From NCBI GenBank assembly GCA_934086355.1, contig CAKOID010000013.1:1-20649 (forward strand): a stretch of DNA of 20,649 bases, read 5' to 3'. A program made the position numbers and the translations under genes. The DNA comes from an uncultured Bacilli bacterium. Its GTDB lineage: Bacteria > Bacillota_I > Bacilli_A > RF39 > UBA660. Every line of letters begins with the position of its first letter. Positions within the stretch are counted from its first letter, which is position 1. The notes below the pieces were generated by a model. It searched no databases. It saw nothing but the letters and a program-made list of their open reading frames with translations, and was not told where the DNA came from. This document shows, in pieces, positions 7,279-15,040 of this stretch.

Positions 7279-7309
7279 TGCAATTATAAAAATATTATTT
7301 CCAATTGCA
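7279..7309. repeat. Inverted repeat at the antitoxin transcription start
   Basis: TGCAATT (7279-7285) and AATTGCA (7303-7309) are perfect 7-bp arms separated by 17 bases. The predicted antitoxin transcript starts near 7308, so its first bases would be one arm. It could form a 5'-terminal RNA hairpin protecting the antitoxin precursor, or be a DNA operator. Confidence 0.55.
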
Positions 7310-7314
7310 TTAAT

Positions 7315-7343
7315 AATGTATCATATAATTAAACAATTGTCAA
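7315..7343 (-). promoter_or_regulatory. Promoter of the toxI-toxN module
   Basis: On the minus strand a consensus -35 TTGACA (7343-7338) is followed by a 17-base spacer and a -10 TACATT (7320-7315) with an upstream TG-A extension. Predicted start near 7308, about 38 bases before the first antitoxin repeat. An independent promoter separates the module from the lepA cluster upstream. Confidence 0.75.
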
Positions 7344-7377
7344 TAATATATAAGTTATTTATTTAAGAATATATATT

Positions 7378-7551
7378 TTATATATTTAACTTTGGGTCTT
7401 TCTTTGACGGAATATATTTTAATGTTTTTACTATACCTTTTTCATTGCCAAATGCATTCTTTTTAGATTTACCAACACATACTGGAACATTTTTTCCTGC
7501 TAGAGCCAATTCTCTTTTTTCTTTCATAGTTAAATATTTATTATTTTTCAT
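7378..7551 (-). CDS. Small basic protein of unknown function (57 residues)
   Basis: A 57-residue reading frame from ATG at 7549-7551 to TAA at 7378-7380, 22 bases downstream of the ASCH gene and in the same direction. It begins MKNNKYLTMKEKRELALAGK and ends KKDPKLNI. It is strongly basic (many Lys), with a Pro-Val-Cys-Val-Gly centre and no membrane segment. A purine-rich AGAAAGAAGAG sits 6 bases before the start. I do not recognise the family. The mixed residue composition, spacing and direction favour a real gene at the end of the lepA-HD-ASCH cluster, but with no homology evidence a chance ORF is possible. Its 3' end is about 35 bases before the toxI promoter, and no convincing terminator lies between. 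Confidence 0.55.
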   Translation of the reverse strand: MKNNKYLTMKEKRELALAGKNVPVCVGKSKKNAFGNEKGIVKTLKYIPSKKDPKLNI

Positions 7552-7573
7552 TAATAACTCTTCTTTCTAAAAT

Positions 7574-7918
7574 TTATCTTATCGATTCAAATCTAATGCC
7601 AAGTACACCATATGTTTGTTGCTTTTCTTTAGTATAAAATTTTTCTAAATCATTGAGTAATTCTTCTTTACTCATATTGTTATCAGATAAAATACTTATA
7701 TCATAATCATTAAACATTTCTAAAAAAGAATCATATTTTATAAGTTCTATAACTTTAACAAGAAAATATTCATCTAAGTTAGGTTCTTTTAAAAACTTAA
7801 TAGTATCTCCTACCTTTATAGTCTGTCTTTTTTCATCATTTAATCTAAGTTCTATTCTCTTAGTTCCATTTAAAATATAATTAAAATATTTAGGTTGTAA
7901 TTTCATTTCATGAATCAT
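7574..7918 (-). CDS. ASCH domain protein
   Basis: A 114-residue protein matching the ASCH fold (a PUA-related RNA- or nucleotide-binding beta barrel). The characteristic stretch is MKLQPKYFNYILNGTK followed by RIELRLNDEKR (residues 5-31) and IKVGDTIKF (34-42), with later beta strands FLVKVIELIKYDSF and the closing YGVLGIRF. Some ASCH proteins act on modified nucleosides (for example YqfB amidohydrolases) or bind RNA, but the substrate here cannot be read from sequence. AAGGAG lies 7 bases before the ATG. It starts 11 bases after the stop of the HD hydrolase gene, so the two are almost certainly one transcript with lepA upstream. Confidence 0.85.
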   Translation of the reverse strand: MIHEMKLQPKYFNYILNGTKRIELRLNDEKRQTIKVGDTIKFLKEPNLDEYFLVKVIELIKYDSFLEMFNDYDISILSDNNMSKEELLNDLEKFYTKEKQQTYGVLGIRFESIR

Positions 7919-7929
7919 ATTTAATCTCC

Positions 7930-8496
7930 TTATTCAGTTATATTATTATTTTCATCAAAATTAAATTGTACTTGTTTTCTACTAGCTAAGAAATCACACA
8001 TATGGACAAATTTTTCTGTAACTGTTTTGGGTAATGGTAAAACTATATCAGAATAATTATTCGTATTAAATCTTCCCATATGACTAGCAACATTATTTTT
8101 TATTTCTAATCTTTCTTCTTCAGTTAAAGATAATTTTTCTTTTATATTATCTAATAATTCACCAATAAGTAAAGGATGTTCAAATACACTATATTTTGAT
8201 TCTGTAAAACCATGTTTTAAACCATCATGAATTAATAAACTAATAATAATTATATCTTTTGTATGATTATCAAATTTATATATATCAAATAAATTATGTG
8301 CTAAACAAACAGCAGCTTTTACATGTCTTACTAAACCTTGTTCTCCTAAAGCATATTTAGGGTGATATTTTCCAGTTGATGCTGCTTGAACTCTATAAAA
8401 ATAATCTGGCAAATTGTTTAATATAATTTTTGCATTCTCTTTTAATCTTTCATCTTGTATATAATCTAATTCTACATTAAATATATCACTTTTCAT
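7930..8496 (-). CDS. HD domain metal-dependent phosphohydrolase
   Basis: A 188-residue HD-superfamily protein. The metal-binding pattern is visible as His58 (VRHVKAA), His90-Asp91 (LLIHDGLKHG), His107 (EHPLLIGE), His139 (VASHMGRF) and Asp168 (HMCDFLASR). The superfamily includes nucleotidases and phosphodiesterases; the extra histidines resemble the HDIG/YfbR-type arrangement, but I cannot name a substrate. The ATG follows GAGG by 5 bases, and that site overlaps the last codons of lepA, whose stop is only 7 bases upstream. This tight spacing implies translational coupling with lepA. The C-terminus is short and ends in an Asn/Glu-rich tail. Confidence 0.85.
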   Translation of the reverse strand: MKSDIFNVELDYIQDERLKENAKIILNNLPDYFYRVQAASTGKYHPKYALGEQGLVRHVKAAVCLAHNLFDIYKFDNHTKDIIIISLLIHDGLKHGFTESKYSVFEHPLLIGELLDNIKEKLSLTEEERLEIKNNVASHMGRFNTNNYSDIVLPLPKTVTEKFVHMCDFLASRKQVQFNFDENNNITE

Positions 8497-8503
8497 AATT
8501 ACC

Positions 8504-10297
8504 TCACTTATTTGTTTTTAAAACTTGTAAGAATGCTTCTGGTGGTATTTCAACATTACCTACCATTTTCATTCTTTTCTTTCCTTCTTTTTGTTTTTCT
8601 AATAATTTTCTTTTTCTAGATATATCTCCGCCATAACATTTTGCTAATACATTTTTCTTCATAGCACTAATGTTTTCCCTTGCAATAACTTTAGAACCAA
8701 TGCTTGCTTGAATAGGAACTTGGAATAATTGTCTAGGAATTATCTTTTTCAAGTTTTCAACAGTTTCTTTTCCTCTATTATAAGCAACATCTTTATGTAC
8801 TATGCTTGATAATGCATCAACAATTTCTCCGTTTATTAATATATCCATTTTTACTAAATCACTTTGTTTATAATCTGATAATTCATAATCAAATGATGCA
8901 TAACCTTTTGTATAAGATTTTAATTTATCAAAGAAATCATATACTATTTCTGAAAGAGGTAATTCATAATGTATATTTACTCTTGTTTTATCTATATATT
9001 CTAAATTCTTGTATATTCCTCTTTTTTCACTACATAAATCCATTATTGGACCAATATATTCGCTAGGTACAAATATATTAGCACTAACAAAAGGTTCTTT
9101 AATGCATTCTATATTTACTTTATCTGGCATTTCATTAGGTGCATGAATAAGAACTTTTTCTTTATTAGTTTTTATAACTTCATATACAACACTTGGACTA
9201 GTTGCAATAATATCTATTCCAAATTCTCTTTCTATTCTCTCTTCTATTATTTCCATATGTAATAGACCTAAAAATCCTACTCTAAATCCAAATCCTAATG
9301 CTATACTTGTAACTGGTTCATAAGTAAGTGCAGCATCATTTAATTTTAATTTTTCTAATGCTTCTCTCAAACTTTCGAATTTATTAGGTTCTATTGGAAA
9401 CAATCCACTATATACCATTGGTTTCATAGGCTTATATCCGTCAAGTGGAATTTCTGCAGGATTATTATCCAATGTAATAGTATCTCCTATGTTAACGTCA
9501 TCAATGCTTTTTATTGATGCATTTATCCAACCTACTTGACCGCTAGAAAGTTCATTTAACTTTTTTTCTTTTGGTGTGTTTACACCTAATTCTACTACTT
9601 CGTATACAGCATTAGTTGCCATAAATCTAATTTTATCTTTTAATTTTATTTTACCTGTTTCTAATTTAACAGATAATATTACTCCTCTATATGGATCAAA
9701 ATATGAATCAAATATTAAAGCTTTAGTAGGTGATGTAGTATTTATCTTAGGTGCTGGAATAACTTCAATTATTTTATCTAATAATTTATCAACACCTTCT
9801 CCTGTTTTTCCACTACATAAAACTATATCTTCTTGTTTAAATCCTAAAACATCTACAAGTTCATTTGATACTTTTTCTATATTAGCGTTAGGTAAATCTA
9901 TTTTATTTATAACCGGAATAATTGTTAAATCATTATTTAATGCCAAATATAAATTTGCTAATGTTTGTGCTTCTATTCCTTGTGCTGCATCAACTATTAA
10001 AAGTGCACCATCACAAGCTTTTAAACTACGTGATACTTCGTAAGAGAAATCTACATGCCCTGGAGTATCAATTAAATGCAATGTATAATTTTCATTTTTA
10101 TATTTATAATGTAATTCTACTGCATTTAATTTTATAGTAATTCCACGTTCTCTTTCAATATCCATAGAATCTAATAATTGATCTTTCATATCATGTTTAT
10201 CAACACTATGTGTTAATTCTAATATTCTATCTGCAAGGGTACTTTTACCATGATCTATATGAGCTATAATTGAGAAATTTCTAATTTTATTATCCAT
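8504..10297 (-). CDS. lepA: Translation elongation factor 4 (back-translocase LepA)
   Basis: A 597-residue GTPase (family about 600) that acts on the ribosome, where it remobilises stalled complexes and influences initiation and 30S maturation. G-domain motifs are intact: G1 AHIDHGKST (residues 12-20), G2 RGITIK, G3 DTPGHVD, G4 NKID, and a G5 of CSGKTGEG where many homologues have SAK. The LepA-specific C-terminal domain is complete and ends in the conserved [34 protein letters not shown] and [12 protein letters not shown] segments. The ATG at 10295-10297 follows AGGTGAT. A TGG-TAAAAT extended -10 lies at 10319-10327 on this strand. It heads a cluster with the HD hydrolase, ASCH and 57-residue ORFs. 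Confidence 0.98.
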   Translation of the reverse strand: MDNKIRNFSIIAHIDHGKSTLADRILELTHSVDKHDMKDQLLDSMDIERERGITIKLNAVELHYKYKNENYTLHLIDTPGHVDFSYEVSRSLKACDGALLIVDAAQGIEAQTLANLYLALNNDLTIIPVINKIDLPNANIEKVSNELVDVLGFKQEDIVLCSGKTGEGVDKLLDKIIEVIPAPKINTTSPTKALIFDSYFDPYRGVILSVKLETGKIKLKDKIRFMATNAVYEVVELGVNTPKEKKLNELSSGQVGWINASIKSIDDVNIGDTITLDNNPAEIPLDGYKPMKPMVYSGLFPIEPNKFESLREALEKLKLNDAALTYEPVTSIALGFGFRVGFLGLLHMEIIEERIEREFGIDIIATSPSVVYEVIKTNKEKVLIHAPNEMPDKVNIECIKEPFVSANIFVPSEYIGPIMDLCSEKRGIYKNLEYIDKTRVNIHYELPLSEIVYDFFDKLKSYTKGYASFDYELSDYKQSDLVKMDILINGEIVDALSSIVHKDVAYNRGKETVENLKKIIPRQLFQVPIQASIGSKVIARENISAMKKNVLAKCYGGDISRKRKLLEKQKEGKKRMKMVGNVEIPPEAFLQVLKTNK

Positions 10298-10318
10298 CTT
10301 ATCACCTGACTACTAACT

Positions 10319-10327
10319 ATTTTACCA
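10319..10327 (-). promoter_or_regulatory. Possible extended -10 promoter for lepA
   Basis: On the minus strand TGG-TAAAAT lies about 20 bases before the lepA start region, just after the terminator of the upstream unit. No matching -35 box is seen. The same nine bases occur before the ATP-grasp gene at 16051-16059, which supports a shared element. Confidence 0.35.
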
Positions 10328-10336
10328 TATAATTCA

Positions 10337-10368
10337 AAAAACACATAGAATTTATTTTATGTGTTTTT
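10337..10368 (-). terminator. Intrinsic terminator after the two-helix membrane protein gene
   Basis: AAAAACACATA (10337-10347) and TATGTGTTTTT (10358-10368) form a perfect 11-bp stem with a 10-base loop. On the minus strand the stem is followed by a T-rich tract. The TAA stop (10357-10359) falls at the loop edge of the hairpin. Confidence 0.8.
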
Positions 10369-10881
10369 ATCATCTTTTTTTAAAATCTTAACTTTAGGTT
10401 TTTCTTTTTTATCATCATATTTATTTATTAAATCATTTATTATTTTCTTATAATCTTCTAGTTCATTAATATAAAAATATTCTTCTGATATGAAATTCTT
10501 CTCGATAGTTTTCTTTACTTTATGTTTATATACATTATCCTTCGCTAATGCTTTTTCTATTTCTTTGACTTTATCATCAATTAGTTTATCTATTTCTTTT
10601 TTCGACTTTTGATTTTTATGCATTTCTTTAAGTACCATTACAGCAATAGACATAACTACACTAAAATCTATTATGGTTAGAGAAAAAATTAGTATTTTTG
10701 CTATTAAATAAGTTGTGTCAGCCACTATGGTACCTGCAAAAACCATAAACGCAGCTGAAATCATAAGTATGATTGTTGGTATTAAAATTGTTATAAATTT
10801 TAATTCCTTTTTATCCTTCTTCTGTTCTGTCAACTCTATTAAATCTTCTTTTAACTTTTCATAATACTTTTTTCGATTCAT
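10357..10881 (-). CDS. Two-helix membrane protein with charged coiled tails, unknown function
   Basis: About 174 residues; family not recognised. A lysine/glutamate-rich N-terminal segment (residues 1-28) precedes two membrane helices (about 30-51 and 58-84), then a long charged C-terminal half likely to be helical or coiled (KSKKEIDKLIDDKVKEIEKA) ending in a lysine-rich tail. Both tails are probably cytoplasmic. I chose the ATG at 10879-10881 because AGGTG lies 6 bases upstream. The alternative in-frame GTG at 10888-10890 is part of that ribosome-binding site and abuts the stop of the HAD gene. It follows the HAD phosphatase gene within 10 bases and shares its promoter and the terminator downstream. 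Confidence 0.75.
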   Translation of the reverse strand: MNRKKYYEKLKEDLIELTEQKKDKKELKFITILIPTIILMISAAFMVFAGTIVADTTYLIAKILIFSLTIIDFSVVMSIAVMVLKEMHKNQKSKKEIDKLIDDKVKEIEKALAKDNVYKHKVKKTIEKNFISEEYFYINELEDYKKIINDLINKYDDKKEKPKVKILKKDDKNT

Positions 10882-10890
10882 ATTTTTCAC

Positions 10891-11604
10891 CTAATCTATT
10901 TTTTTTATTAACTTATGTACAGATGTTGTAACATTTTCTACAGGCATCAATAAACAATTATGTGAAAACAACATTCTATACCCATCATATTCAGTTAATA
11001 ATTCTAAATCGTTTTTACTATCTCCAACGCTACAAACATCTTTAATATTCCAATTATTTTTTTCTATTAAAAATCTAGCACCATCTACTTTATTAGATTT
11101 AGGTGCAACCACTATTTCATTATGCAAGAAATTTGGAACAATACTAATAGAATTTTCATATTCAAACATACTCTTTAAAATTCTTTGTAATTCATTCATA
11201 CTTTTAGGTTTTATAGACATCAATACAACTTCATTAATTTCATCAATTTTTCCATATTCATCATATATAGTTGCTCTTTTTACTATCTTTTCATTTTCAA
11301 TGATCTTTTTTAATTCCAAAAGTACTTCTTTACTTATTTTTTTTGCATCCAACAAATCTAAATTATTATCAAACGTAACTCTCCCATCATATGTAGTCAA
11401 ATAAGAAAAATTTATTTTATATCTTTTTATTTCTTCTAATATAGAACTAGTACTTCTACCAGTAGTTATGACAAATTTATTATCATTGTTTAAAAAATTA
11501 TTTATAGATTTTAAATTTTTTTCAAACGTAATTCTCTCAAATATATTTGGGTTGTTTAAAAAAGTTTTTATAGTTCCATCATAATCACTAAATATAATTT
11601 TCAT
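10891..11604 (-). CDS. HAD-superfamily hydrolase, Cof/subfamily IIB type
   Basis: A 237-residue phosphatase-like protein of the Cof group. Motif I is SDYDGT (residues 6-11) with nucleophile Asp7 and acid Asp9; motif II is ITTGRS (46-51); a lysine suitable for motif III lies in APKSNK (167-172); motif IV is GDSKND (194-199). The central region is the variable cap typical of subfamily IIB. Such enzymes dephosphorylate sugar phosphates, nucleotides or cofactors; the substrate here is unknown. AAGGGG lies 8 bases before the ATG, and a near-consensus promoter (TTGACT, 17 bases, TATAAT) sits 30-55 bases upstream. The two-helix membrane protein gene follows immediately. Confidence 0.88.
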   Translation of the reverse strand: MKIIFSDYDGTIKTFLNNPNIFERITFEKNLKSINNFLNNDNKFVITTGRSTSSILEEIKRYKINFSYLTTYDGRVTFDNNLDLLDAKKISKEVLLELKKIIENEKIVKRATIYDEYGKIDEINEVVLMSIKPKSMNELQRILKSMFEYENSISIVPNFLHNEIVVAPKSNKVDGARFLIEKNNWNIKDVCSVGDSKNDLELLTEYDGYRMLFSHNCLLMPVENVTTSVHKLIKKID

Positions 11605-11629
11605 ATTTTATTCCCCTTTGGTGATATGT

Positions 11630-11658
11630 ATTATAATAAATAATTGCAAAAAAGTCAA
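11630..11658 (-). promoter_or_regulatory. Promoter of the HAD hydrolase unit
   Basis: On the minus strand, -35 TTGACT (11658-11653), a 17-base spacer, and a perfect -10 TATAAT (11635-11630). Predicted start near 11623, leaving a leader of about 20 bases. Confidence 0.8.
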
Positions 11659-11674
11659 TAAAGCAAAAAAGGAA

Positions 11675-14600
11675 CTAAGCTTTTTCAATCTTAATTCCTA
11701 CATTATGTCCGTTTATATCAATAATATCTAAATTATCATTTGTTTCTTCAAATACAATTAATAATGTTTCATCCATAATATATTTTTTAAACATATTAAA
11801 TGTTTCTTTTATTTCGTCATCACCGTTGTAATATAATTTAATTCTATCGCTAATTTCTAGTCCTGTTGTTTTTCTTAAATTTTGGATTTTACTAACTGCT
11901 TCCCTTGCAAGACCTTCTAATAATAAATCTCTAGTTAATTCTGTATTAAGTATAATAAATTTATTATTTACCATACCTACATTAAATCCTTCTTTAGCAT
12001 CTATTCTTACATCAACCATATCTGGTGTAATATCAAGTCTTCCACCATCAAAATCTATAGTAATTGTTTCTTCTTTTAATAATAAATCAATATCATCTTT
12101 GTTTAAATCATTTAATGCAGTTTGATAATCTTTCATCTTAGGACCGAACATAGCACCACATACTTTAAAATTAGGTTTAATTGTAAAGTTCATATATTTA
12201 GTTAAATCACTAACGAATACAACTTCTTTTACATTTAATTCTTCTTTTATTAAATTTACTAAATCTCCTAAAATAGATTCATATTTACCATCTATTAAAC
12301 ATTCACTAATTGGTTGTCTTACTTTTATTTTTGTTTCTTCTCTTACATATCTACCAGTAGAAATTAAATCTCTAACTAAATCCATTTTTACTTCTATTTC
12401 TTCATTTATTAAACTTTCGTCACATCTAGGGAAATCACATAAATGAACTGATTCTTCATTTGTTAAATCTTTATATATTTCTTCAGTAGTATATGGAATT
12501 ATAGGTGCACATAATTTACAAAGATTAGTTAATATTTCATAAGTTGTTATATATACACTCTTTTTGCTATTATCTAAATCACTTGCCCAAAATCTATTTC
12601 TATTACGTCTTATGTACCAGTTTGATAAATCATCTGATACAAAATTAGTTATTCTTTTAACTACATCGTTTAAATCATATTTATCATAAGCTTCTGTACA
12701 ACTAAGTACTAGTTTGTTGAATTTAGAAATTAACCATTTATCTATTTCTTCTCTATCTTCAATTTTTACATTACATTCTTTTATATTTATATTATCAATA
12801 TTAGCATACATTTGAAAGAATGAATAAGTATTTCTTAATGGATTAAAGAATTTAGAATGTACTTCTTTTAATCCTTCTTCATCAAATTTTAATGGTGTCC
12901 ATGTTGGACTAACATATGCTAAATACCATCTAACAGTATCAGCACCATATTTTTCCATAATACTAAATGGTTCAACAGCATTCCCTTTACTTTTATGCAT
13001 TTTGTGTCCATATTTATCTAACAATAATTCATTTACTAGTACATTTTTATATGGACTTTTACCTGTAACAAATGTTCCAATAACAATAAGTGAATAGAAC
13101 CATCCTCTTGTTTGGTCAATTCCTTCTGCAATAAAATCTGCTGGATATTGACTTTCCCATAATTCTTTATTTTCAAATGGATAATGATATTGACTGAATG
13201 GCATTGAACCACTATCGAACCAGCAGTCTATTACTGATTTATCACGGTTCATAATCTCACCACATTCTGGACACTTAATATGTATATCATCCACGTATGG
13301 TCTATGTAAATCAATTGTATCAGGGTTTATATCTTCTATTGCTTTCTCACTTAATTCTTTACGTGAGCCAATCATTTCCATATGACCGCAAGAACATTTC
13401 CATAAAGGAAGTGGTGTCCCCCAATATCTATTTCTAGATATAGCCCAGTCATTCATATTTTCTAACCAATTACCAAATCTTTTTTCTCCAACGTATGATG
13501 GATACCAATTAACTTTCTTATTTTGTTCAATAATTTTGTCTTTAATTTTAGTAACTTCTAAGTAATAACTTGGTCTTGAATAATATACAAGAGGAGAATC
13601 ACATCTCCAACAATGTGGATAATCATGTTTAATCTTTTGTTTTTTAAATAATTTATCATTTGCTTTTAACCATTTAATTACTTCTAAATCAGCTTCAAAG
13701 ATATTCATACCTTTCCATAATCCTTCAGTATATCTAGCATCTTCTCCAACTGGATTTACATAAGGTAATTTATATTTTTTACCAACTTTGGCATCATCTT
13801 CACCAAATGCAGGAGCAATATGAACTATACCAGTACCATCAGTCATAGTAACATATGTATCACACGTTACAAAGAATCCTTTTCCATTTATTTCTATATC
13901 ACTAGGAATTAATTGTTCATACTCTGTATATTCTAAGTCGCTACCTTTTATAGTTTTAAGTACTTTATAATCTTCACCTAATACATTATTTGCTAAAGCT
14001 TCTGCTACTATAAATTTATAACCCATAGATTCTACTAAAACGTAATTTTCATTTGGATTAACACATAATGCAACGTTAGATATTAAAGTCCAAGGAGTTG
14101 TAGTCCATACTAGAAAATACTCATCTTTATCTTTTAATTTAAAAGGTACTATAACAGTATTTGCATCTACTTCTTTATATCCTTGAGCGACTTCATGACT
14201 TGCTAGTCCAGTACCACATCTAGGACACCAAGGCATAATTTTAACACCTTCATAAAATAGTCCTTCATCAAAGAATTTTTTTAATATCCACCATTCAGTT
14301 TCAATATAATTATTATCATAAGTGATATATCTATTATCTAAATCAATAAATTGTCCCATCTCTTCTGTTAGTCTTCTAAAAGCATTTTCATTGTCCCAAA
14401 CAGTTTCTTTACATAATTTATTAAACTTTTCTATACCAAATTTTTCTATATCATTTTTACCAGTAAATCCTAATTTTTTTTCAACGTTAACTTCTACTGG
14501 TAATCCATGTGTATCCCAACCTACTTTTCTAAGTACTTTATGTCCTTTCATAGTTTGATATTTGCAAAATGAATCTTTTAAAAATTTTGCAACCATATGA

Positions 14601-14773
14601 TGAAGTCCTGGCATACCATTAGCAGTTGCTGGTCCATCATAAAATACCCAATTAGAAGCATTTTTTCTATTTTCTATTGTTTTATTTAGTATATCTTCTT
14701 TCTTCCAATTATTTAAAATATCTGTCTCTACTTCATGTACTTGTCTTTTGTCTAATTCCCTAAATTTTTCCAT
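11675..14773 (-). CDS. ileS: Isoleucyl-tRNA synthetase, long type
   Basis: Charges tRNA-Ile and edits misactivated valine. At 1032 residues, with the N-terminal start and layout of the longer (IleS2-like) class that includes naturally mupirocin-tolerant enzymes; class assignment is by eye. The HIGH-equivalent site reads GLHH (56-59) after GPATANGMP. The editing domain has WTTTPWTL and GTGIVHIAPAFGEDD. Two Cys clusters (CPRCG near 183, and CSCG with CPECG in the 450-510 region) look like zinc ribbons. DCWFDSGS and GIDQTRGWFYS are intact. The KMSKS loop is KMHKSKGN (from Lys591), with His replacing Ser. The C-terminal anticodon-binding domain follows DLSNWYIRRNR. GGAGG is 7 bases before the ATG. 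Expression is controlled by the T-box leader upstream. Confidence 0.97.
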   Translation of the reverse strand: MEKFRELDKRQVHEVETDILNNWKKEDILNKTIENRKNASNWVFYDGPATANGMPGLHHMVAKFLKDSFCKYQTMKGHKVLRKVGWDTHGLPVEVNVEKKLGFTGKNDIEKFGIEKFNKLCKETVWDNENAFRRLTEEMGQFIDLDNRYITYDNNYIETEWWILKKFFDEGLFYEGVKIMPWCPRCGTGLASHEVAQGYKEVDANTVIVPFKLKDKDEYFLVWTTTPWTLISNVALCVNPNENYVLVESMGYKFIVAEALANNVLGEDYKVLKTIKGSDLEYTEYEQLIPSDIEINGKGFFVTCDTYVTMTDGTGIVHIAPAFGEDDAKVGKKYKLPYVNPVGEDARYTEGLWKGMNIFEADLEVIKWLKANDKLFKKQKIKHDYPHCWRCDSPLVYYSRPSYYLEVTKIKDKIIEQNKKVNWYPSYVGEKRFGNWLENMNDWAISRNRYWGTPLPLWKCSCGHMEMIGSRKELSEKAIEDINPDTIDLHRPYVDDIHIKCPECGEIMNRDKSVIDCWFDSGSMPFSQYHYPFENKELWESQYPADFIAEGIDQTRGWFYSLIVIGTFVTGKSPYKNVLVNELLLDKYGHKMHKSKGNAVEPFSIMEKYGADTVRWYLAYVSPTWTPLKFDEEGLKEVHSKFFNPLRNTYSFFQMYANIDNINIKECNVKIEDREEIDKWLISKFNKLVLSCTEAYDKYDLNDVVKRITNFVSDDLSNWYIRRNRNRFWASDLDNSKKSVYITTYEILTNLCKLCAPIIPYTTEEIYKDLTNEESVHLCDFPRCDESLINEEIEVKMDLVRDLISTGRYVREETKIKVRQPISECLIDGKYESILGDLVNLIKEELNVKEVVFVSDLTKYMNFTIKPNFKVCGAMFGPKMKDYQTALNDLNKDDIDLLLKEETITIDFDGGRLDITPDMVDVRIDAKEGFNVGMVNNKFIILNTELTRDLLLEGLAREAVSKIQNLRKTTGLEISDRIKLYYNGDDEIKETFNMFKKYIMDETLLIVFEETNDNLDIIDINGHNVGIKIEKA

Positions 14774-14782
14774 TCTTTAACC

Positions 14783-15005
14783 TCCATTAAAAAAATTCAT
14801 AAATATAAGGACGAAGTTACTCGTGGTACCACCTTAATTCATGAATTTATTATCATCTTATTAATCTTAACGCGATAAACGTTTTTTCTTTATCAGAAAA
14901 ACACATCCAAAGTGATACATTTATAAATACTCTATTCTTTGTTTCCACCAACCACAAATTCTCTATAATATTTCTTTATAAAACGTCTTCTTCATTTGCT
15001 TTACA
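14783..15005 (-). promoter_or_regulatory. T-box leader controlling ileS
   Basis: An uncharged-tRNA-sensing riboswitch. The T-box core AAGGTGGTACCACG lies at 14835-14822, where TGG pairs with the tRNA acceptor end. Upstream, ACGTTTT (14986-14980) and AAAACGT (14885-14879) close Stem I; a GGTGG element sits near 14949. An ATC isoleucine codon followed by A (14916-14914) is the likely specifier, which matches the downstream gene. The specifier assignment is by position and not by a full fold. Confidence 0.88.
14789..14848 (-). terminator. Regulated terminator of the ileS T-box
   Basis: AAATTCAT (14848-14841) and ATGAATTT (14800-14793), plus AAGG with CCTT and ACGA with TCGT inside, build a long stem followed by seven T. 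The 5' arm includes the T-box core, so pairing of the core with an antiterminator when uncharged tRNA binds would block this stem. Confidence 0.8.
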
Positions 15006-15011
15006 AAATCA

Positions 15012-15040
15012 ATTATAAAATAATCTTTATATTTTGTCAA
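15012..15040 (-). promoter_or_regulatory. Consensus promoter for the ileS T-box transcript
   Basis: Perfect TTGACA (15040-15035), a 17-base spacer and perfect TATAAT (15017-15012) on the minus strand. The -35 box lies inside the last codons of the ATP-grasp gene. Predicted start near 15005, giving a leader of about 230 bases. Confidence 0.88.

Noticed and set aside
8806..9066. Plus-strand reading frame inside lepA
   Set aside because: Antisense shadow with no start signals, as are those inside ileS, the DUF368 gene and the surface protein gene.
9576..10043. Plus-strand reading frame of 155 codons antisense to lepA
   Set aside because: It is a shadow of the highly conserved lepA G domain; composition reflects the complementary codons.
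11640..11690. Terminator after ileS
   Set aside because: The best stem is five pairs (AAAGC/GCTTT) with a 14-base loop; too weak to call, although T runs follow on the minus strand.
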